From contig JALGAS010000007.1 in NCBI GenBank assembly GCA_023078685.1, positions 186,001 to 250,000 of the forward strand: a DNA stretch of 64,000 nt. Direction: 5' to 3'. Positions 58,582 to 64,000 of this stretch are shown one piece after another. The position numbers and the translations under genes are program-made. Origin of the DNA: Neopestalotiopsis rosae (lineage: Eukaryota > Ascomycota > Sordariomycetes > Amphisphaeriales > Sporocadaceae). The notes beneath the pieces were generated by a model. That model was not told where the DNA came from and ran no database searches. It saw only the letters and a program-made list of their open reading frames with translations. Each line of letters opens with the position of its first letter. Position 1 is the first letter of the stretch.

Positions 58582-60498
58582 CTAGGATTTGGCGAGTCTT
58601 GCTGCTTTGAAGCGGCTCAAGCGCTTGGGGCCGCCCTCCTCTTCATCTAATGGCTGGATGGGCGATTCGTCTTCCTTCATGAAGCCGCCTTGCTTCTGAA
58701 TCATCCGGTTACGAACCTTGTGGTACTCGACCGCGGCCTGCTGTTTGAGCATGTCGGCGTCGAACTCGTCCGGCTCCCTCGCCGTGTCGGTCGGGGCGCG
58801 CTCCAAGACGGCCGTGGCCATGGTCTGTCCTTCGGGACCAGAGGGTGCAAACTGCTGTTCCGAGACTGGTACTTCGGGACTGATGACGGATCCGTCCGAA
58901 GCCACTGGCGCTTTGAAGGTGGGACCCTGGTTGTCATTAGCTGGGCCGTCACCGCCCCGAGCCATCTTGAACCGGGATGCCTTCTTAGCCACGGGCGCGG
59001 GCGCAGAGTTTGACGAAGCCGCTGGGCTCTTGCGCTCCACAATATCTGACAGAGGGTCGACTTCTGGTTCCCGGGGTTGAACTGGGGGTACAGCAGCTGG
59101 TTTCACCGCTGGTGCAGGAGCGGACTCTTCTGAGACATCGAGAGTTGATGCGAAGCGGACGTTCTTCTTGCTATCGGATGCGGACGTCTCGGATTTCAGG
59201 CTGCTGCTGATGTTGGCTTCTGGAATAGAGCCTGGCACCGCGTCTTCATTCTTGATGCGAATCTTGGCAATGCCCTCCATCATATTATCGTCAGCGCCGT
59301 CCTTGGAGTTGCTGGCGTCGTTGTCAGCCGAAGACCCAAAGGAATGGTCTCGCAGGCGCTGCTCAATCTCGAGCATTTTCTGGCGATACTCGTCATTGAT
59401 GTAGCTGGCTTTTGACCTGCCCCACTGGTCTTCATCTTCCGTGTCATAGTCTTCGTCTTCATCCAGGTCCCAACCATCTTCGTCATCGTCAGTCACGGCT
59501 CCATCTTCCAATGTGAGCTCGGCAATGACTGGGTTTAGCTCGGACAGGTTGTACTGAAGCATATCCCTTCGCAGTTGTGCCTCATCTTCATCGTCATCAT
59601 CAGGAATGTGAGGATCTGAAATCATGCCCTCTTGCAGGTTTGCCTCGCGCATCAGCTCATCGATGGAAGCTGCCGTCAGAGTCATGTATTCAGGTTGTGC
59701 ACTGGCGAGCACCTCTGCTGCCTTGGTTTCCTCGGAAAATCGCACGCTCTTCTTTTCTGCCGCTTGAGGTCTGACTGGCTCCCGTTTGGAGGTGATAGTC
59801 TTTGCCTTTGGTGGAGCAAGAGCAGGCGAGGGTTTCGAAGCCGGTGGCCGCACTGATGTTTGAGCCTTTTCGGCAGGTCGTTCAACTTCCTTGCCCTTCT
59901 TCGAAGCCTGTTCTGGAGCTGAGGGGATCTCCTTCAACCCAGCCTTTTCCAAGGCTTCCAGTAACTGCGGCTGGTTGTTTCCAGGCGTGCGCAGACTGTA
60001 CGAGACAACATTGTCGTCATCGTCGAGCTCCTCTAGGATTTCCGTGACAGGCAGGCCACTGTCATCCTCTGGGTACTCAACGTCCGGTACGTATTCCTCT
60101 TCTGACGCGTACGAGTCATCGTCATCCCCGGTCGTCATCAGTGACAACTCAGTCTCGATCGCGACCAGTTGCTTCTCCAACGTGGCAATGTTGCGTCCAA
60201 CATAGTCGGCTCGGTTGACGAGTGTACTGATGATCTGATCGCGTTTCTGGGTATTGTTCTCGCCGAATATGTTTGCGAGCTCTTGTTCCTTGACCAAGCT
60301 GCCCTTGTAGGCTACGCGCACCTTTTGGATCTCGCTTGGCGGAGCATCAGAGGGCACCGAGTCAAGTTCCTGCTTCAAGCCCTCATAGTCTCGCTTCCAT
60401 TGCCGCCATTCGTCCAACAGGGCGCGGGTTCTTTGGGCGGTTTCTTCGAGCTTTTGTCTCTGCTGCTCGAGCTGTGCGATGTTGTCGTCTGTAGACAT
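58582..60498 (-). CDS. URI/Bud27-like unconventional prefoldin protein, 638 aa
   Basis: Intronless frame. Residues about 1-125 form a prefoldin-alpha-like helical hairpin: a long first helix (LEQQRQKLEETAQRTRALLD), a strand region (VRVAYKGSLVKEQELANIFG) and a second helix (NRADYVGRNIATLEKQLVAI). The middle is disordered with acidic blocks (YASEEEYVPDVEYPEDDSG and DDDEDGWDLDEDEDYDTE). The region with KKSVRFSEE and KKNVRFAS holds two short V-R-F-[AS] motifs. The C-terminus (VEYHKVRNRMIQKQGGF, then LSRFKAARLAK) fits the DUF3835 tail of the URI family. Family role: Bud27/URI1 is a prefoldin-like co-chaperone that contacts RNA polymerase subunit Rpb5 and helps assemble the three nuclear polymerases; it also acts in translation under TOR. 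I judge the family likely from the architecture. Confidence 0.85.
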   Translation of the reverse strand: MSTDDNIAQLEQQRQKLEETAQRTRALLDEWRQWKRDYEGLKQELDSVPSDAPPSEIQKVRVAYKGSLVKEQELANIFGENNTQKRDQIISTLVNRADYVGRNIATLEKQLVAIETELSLMTTGDDDDSYASEEEYVPDVEYPEDDSGLPVTEILEELDDDDNVVSYSLRTPGNNQPQLLEALEKAGLKEIPSAPEQASKKGKEVERPAEKAQTSVRPPASKPSPALAPPKAKTITSKREPVRPQAAEKKSVRFSEETKAAEVLASAQPEYMTLTAASIDELMREANLQEGMISDPHIPDDDDEDEAQLRRDMLQYNLSELNPVIAELTLEDGAVTDDDEDGWDLDEDEDYDTEDEDQWGRSKASYINDEYRQKMLEIEQRLRDHSFGSSADNDASNSKDGADDNMMEGIAKIRIKNEDAVPGSIPEANISSSLKSETSASDSKKNVRFASTLDVSEESAPAPAVKPAAVPPVQPREPEVDPLSDIVERKSPAASSNSAPAPVAKKASRFKMARGGDGPANDNQGPTFKAPVASDGSVISPEVPVSEQQFAPSGPEGQTMATAVLERAPTDTAREPDEFDADMLKQQAAVEYHKVRNRMIQKQGGFMKEDESPIQPLDEEEGGPKRLSRFKAARLAKS

Positions 60499-61521
60499 GG
60501 TGTGTACGAGAGGAGGAGGAAGCAGTGATGCTGTGTAAATTGGAGGAGAAGGGAAGAGCGTCGCATTGAGTCACTGCATGGAAATTTCCAGCAACTGCTC
60601 GACTTGATGTTCCTGTCAAATTTTAGGCGGGGCCCAGGTCGGGACCCACCGCTGTGCAAGTCCCCTGGCAGGATTAGTACCTTAGACTATAGCAAGCGTT
60701 GTTAGGCATACTGATTGATCCAGCGCTTTTGCTGCACTATACTGAGAATTTCTTGAGTTAATCGGTTCTATTATGAAAAAGAATGTTAAACCCGTGTACA
60801 GATTTGGTAATTGAAAACTGCTTTGTATAATTCCAGCGGGAATATTACCGTCTGGACACAAATTCATTAATTTAGGACTGCTGCGTATAACAACAAGAAT
60901 AACACGATAACCAACAGGGGAGCTATTCAGACAGCCATAAAGAAGCTCACGCTTCCCTACGTAGGTAGTCGTTATTGAGCTTGGCAATCAAATACTGCCG
61001 TGGGCGATTTAGCTACCGTATGTTGTATCACTGAAATGGATATTTATGTTGTTGAGCATAGCTAAACATACTATCAACTTACGAAAGACCAGCCTTTGAT
61101 CCCCTACTCATCGACCTTTTATTCGGGTGTGGATGGCAACTTTACATGCCACAGCCATTGGCATTTTATCGAATTTTTGCACAGGAGTCGAGCACTGTAA
61201 GCAGCCTGTTATCTAGTGCCAACCAAAGTTGCATGTACAGGCGTTTACGAGCCTTCGTGTCTATGCCCTCAAACGCACTTTCCAAGGCTCTGCCGACAGA
61301 CTATGACTGACAGAGTATTCGCTGCCAGTGACAAGGGTGGAAACGCCATGGCGACTCAGGTAGGCGCACCAGTCTGCCTACCTACCCGAGGTGCATGATG
61401 GATCTAGTCCTCCTTTGCCAAACTCTTACCTACCCATCAAAAGTTGCTGATCTGGGAACCCCAAAACACCAGAATGATCCGCATGAAATAGCTATCGCTT
61501 CTTCGTGGGCCCTTCCTGATC
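60499..61521. other. 1-kb intergenic region
   Basis: Divergent promoter region of the URI-like gene (minus) and the Helo/ubiquitin-like gene (plus). No supported gene or RNA was recognised. Confidence 0.6.
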
Positions 61522-63026
61522 ATGTCGGTCGATCCTTTCACGTTAGCGACCGGGATCAGCGGCCTTCTTGGCGCAGCCTTCAACTTGGCGAAATCCATAT
61601 TCACAGTGATTGATGCGATCAAAGATACTCCCAAACATATTAAAGCAGTCTCTTCCGATACGAAATCTATCTTTGCCGTGCTTGGTACCTTGTCCGGCTA
61701 CCTAAATGAGGAAGATACAGCTGCTGGTGTCATCCATTATTTGATTGCAGCCGATCTGAAAGAGGTGTTGAATAACAGCATCGCCGTTCTCAAGGAGATG
61801 CAGCTGATCGTCTACGAATTTCACAAAGAAGAGCAGAACACTGCAAATATTGCCATGTGGAAACGCCTCAAATGGGATTTCAGGTCATCCGAAATTGAGA
61901 AATGGTGCAATCAACTGGGCGCCCATAAGATCACACTCAGTGTGACGATTGCAATGGCGAATCTGTACGTCACACTAATGCCATTTTCACTCAACAATCT
62001 GCATAGCATATACTAAAATCTGCTAGTGTCAACACAAATGTGGTAGCAAGAAGCACGAGACGCATTGAAGATGAGGTTATCGAGCTGAAAACAGCAGTTA
62101 CACAGCTTCTGATGAGACTGGAGACTGCCGAGGACCAACGCGCAGATCAGGACATCGTAATTGACAATTACAATCAGACAATGAGACGAGTCGCGCGTGG
62201 TGCGGATTCTATCATCTCAGAAGCGCCGTGGGATCGGCCTCCATCTCCAAGTTTTGCCATGAGTTCAGTCAAGCTCAGTTATCAAACGGGTAGCTCGGGC
62301 GAAAATCCCCGCTCGCTGAGCACAAAGAGATATTCTTCGAGTCGAGGGACAGCTTCTTTTTTGACTGCACCCGAGTCCAAGGTCGCATCGACTGTCCAAA
62401 GCTTCGAAATATGCCGCACCCATGCAGAAACCACGAACACCAGGATATCGATTGAAAAGGGATCAATACCAGCAGAGACTACCTCAGTCAAGGATTCAGG
62501 CGATAGAGGACCCGTGCAGCTATTTATAAAGGGTCCGTATGAGCGAACCCATGTCATGCGTTTTGAAATACCGCCAACAGTAGACGAAATATGTACCGAG
62601 ATCCAACGTCGGGAAGGGGTCCCTCAAGATCGTCTTTCACTCAGATGCCAAGGCGTGGTTCTTCATCATGACCGTAGTACACCACTACGTGTGACTCATG
62701 GCATGACTTTGCACGCATGCATCAACGCAAAATCATGGGTCGACCAAATACAACTCAAGGAGGAGATCATTGGTCGCATTAGTCGCGAACTGTTCTTGTA
62801 TTACAGTGCCTTGTTCGCAGACGGTTCGATGTCACAATTTAGACCCAAGAGAGGGCTCCTGATGCTGAGGAAGCGTGGCCCTTATGATTCGCGAGCGCCC
62901 TTGACTGCGAGTACTCGACGATCTCTTGGCTGGTTTTTCCTACAAGAGGAGGAGAATCAACGAACATACTTCGCAATCCTCGACAACTGGGTAAGAAGAG
63001 GCTTATCAAAGGCAAGCAACAAGTAA
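61522..63026 (+). CDS. Helo-like N-domain protein with a C-terminal ubiquitin-like domain, 480 aa
   Basis: Exons are 61522-61964 and 62027-63026, with a 62-nt intron with a TACTAA branch site; the junction keeps frame (CT+T, Leu148). Residues 1 to about 150 match the fungal N-terminal domain of STAND/NLR-type proteins (Helo-like/Fungal_N): DPFTLATGISGLLGAAFNLAKSI, then KHIKAVSSDTKSIFAVLGTL and a helix ending LSVTIAMANL. Residues about 155-205 are a coiled coil (RIEDEVIELKTAVTQLLMRLE). A disordered linker follows. Residues about 310-381 read like a beta-grasp ubiquitin-like fold, with helix EICTEIQRREGVPQDRLSL, then the turn QGVVLHHDRSTPLRVTHG and MTLHACI. The last 100 residues are helical and basic. 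No NACHT/NB-ARC ATPase is present. A role in heterokaryon-type recognition or self-oligomerising signalling is inference from the N-domain. Confidence 0.82.
62511..62726 (+). other. ubiquitin-like domain within the Helo-like protein
   Basis: Residues about 310-381 follow the ubiquitin pattern: first strands around VQLFIKGPYERTHVMRFE, T-V-D-E-I as start of the helix, E-G-V-P after it, then L-x-L-R-C-Q-G-V-V-L, a D-x-S-T-P-L loop and a final T-L-H strand. The chain continues past the domain with no C-terminal di-glycine, so it cannot be conjugated as ubiquitin is. Confidence 0.65.
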
Positions 63027-63702
63027 ATCCTCGTCGAAACTATCCAATTCTACTTAATATTCACTCTTGTTTCATTCGCCAGCTAAACTGAGAACAGAAT
63101 GGCAACCACCTTTGATTCGTGTATAAATCTGCAGTTCACAAAGAAGATCAACTTACACGTGCACTTCACAGCGCAGCGATGTTCCACTTTTGTAGACACT
63201 ATTCAGAGACTTGAGCTTGATTTGTAAGTACTACGGGAAGCAATCACGTCTTACAGCTAATGGATGTTTGCAGTGCATGAGCTGAAAGTGCAGTCATCCC
63301 GCGGCAGACCCAGGCAATCAGCAGTGCAATATAGAGTTTTGGCTCTGCCTCTAAGTCCATATTAGCGGGCCGTTGGACCTTCTTGTATATCTGACATACA
63401 TGCCTAACATTCAAGCTCCAAACCATCGCAAATGGTTTGGAGTCATGAGTAACGTGTGTAAGCAAGAAGCCGACGCGGCCGGTTCAAGCTGGGTATAAAT
63501 ACACTGCCTCATGCGACAGGATTCATTATACAAATACCTACCTTTCCGATAATGTAGCATCGATACATCAAGTTTGCTGTGTCGCTCATCCCGTGACAAG
63601 GCCCTACAGCGACATCATAAAAACATTCTCTCACCCAAGCCTGGCTTCTGTTGTTGAGCGCACTCGGCTTTGAAGGCTTCCACTTTCATCCAATTACTCA
63701 CA
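63027..63702. other. intergenic before the short-chain dehydrogenase
   Basis: The 3' flank of the Helo/ubiquitin-like gene and the promoter of the dehydrogenase gene. A TATA candidate is at 63494. Confidence 0.6.
63494..63501 (+). promoter_or_regulatory. TATA box candidate of the dehydrogenase gene
   Basis: TATAAATA lies about 210 bases before the ATG at 63703. The distance is on the long side, so the leader would be about 170 bases. Confidence 0.45.
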
Positions 63703-64000
63703 ATGCCTCCCCCGAAAGGAATTAAGCCAAATCCACTAGAAGGCCCAGGTATCTGGCCCGAGCGAAATCGTGTTCCATAAGGTCCGGTGTCGAGATCAAT
63801 GACTAATGGCCATTGCAGCCGACTATGACATGACCGACGACGTGCACAGTGACACCTACCCAGCCATTGATCCGGCCAAGGCGGATTTCAAGGGCAAAGC
63901 CGTTTTCATCAGCGGGGCATCCAGGGGTCTCGGCCGCGCCATGTGCGTCTCCTTTGCCAAGGCGGGCGCGTCCATGATCGCCCTGGGTGCCCGGGGCGAC
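63703..64000 (+). CDS. short-chain dehydrogenase/reductase, 5' part (cut by window end)
   Basis: Exon 1 is 63703-63748. The 70-nt intron ends CATTGCAG, and exon 2 starts at 63819 and runs off the window. Seen so far: a short Pro-rich start (MPPPKGIKPNPLEG), then the Rossmann fold with VFISGASRGLGRAMCVSFAK. There the glycine-rich SGASRGLG (residues 47-54) is the TGxxxGxG cofactor motif with Ser in place of the usual Thr. Next is a strand ending in A-L-G-A-R-G-D, where an Arg after the second strand suits NADP(H) rather than NAD(H). The catalytic Ser-Tyr-Lys lies beyond the window, so the substrate cannot be guessed. The N-terminal 40 residues before the fold are longer than in minimal members. 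Confidence 0.85.

Overview
This window is nuclear DNA from a filamentous ascomycete, most likely a Sordariomycete and plausibly Hypocreales. The evidence is short spliceosomal introns (about 47-180 nt, GTNNGT donors, CTRAY-like branch sites), fungal-only families (Clr5-ankyrin, 2EXR, Helo-like N-domain, Ser-rich GPI proteins, ORM1-type Orm) and an intron-containing tRNA-Tyr. I could not place it to genus. Gene models below were built by hand: splice sites were chosen so that every donor/acceptor pair keeps frame.

Layout. 1-11 kb: a 1039-aa disordered protein of unknown role, a tiny predicted membrane protein, and a 1273-aa Clr5-ankyrin protein read divergently from it across a promoter holding CCAAT-bearing repeats. 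11-19 kb: a small six-cysteine secreted glycoprotein and a 1343-aa disordered protein carrying four copies of a short D-L-x-x-F-[IL] motif. 19-25.5 kb: a 6.5-kb stretch with no gene that I can support. 25.5-30.6 kb: a class I O-methyltransferase, a Ser/Thr-rich GPI-type wall protein whose N-terminal half has KR-punctuated repeats, and the sphingolipid regulator Orm. 33-46 kb: mostly housekeeping. It has an Air1/2-like zinc-knuckle protein, a 2EXR protein, ERG6, the pyruvate dehydrogenase E1 beta subunit, tRNA-Tyr and the mitochondrial aspartyl-tRNA synthetase. 48-60.5 kb: an AP180/CALM endocytic adaptor, two neighbouring paralogous His-rich proteins, TFIIH subunit Tfb3, NudC and a URI/Bud27-like prefoldin-type protein. 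61.5-64 kb: a Helo-like plus ubiquitin-like protein and the start of a short-chain dehydrogenase cut by the window edge.

No rRNA, CRISPR, complete transposon or obvious secondary-metabolite cluster was seen. The genes do not form one pathway; this is ordinary mixed fungal gene order. The parts that deserve a second look are the Helo/ubiquitin-like fusion (61.5-63 kb), the Kex2-punctuated repeats inside a GPI protein (28.4-28.6 kb), the His-rich paralogue pair (50.8-55.1 kb) with a 30-G tract in one intron, and the repeated D-L-x-x-F motif protein (14.9-19 kb).
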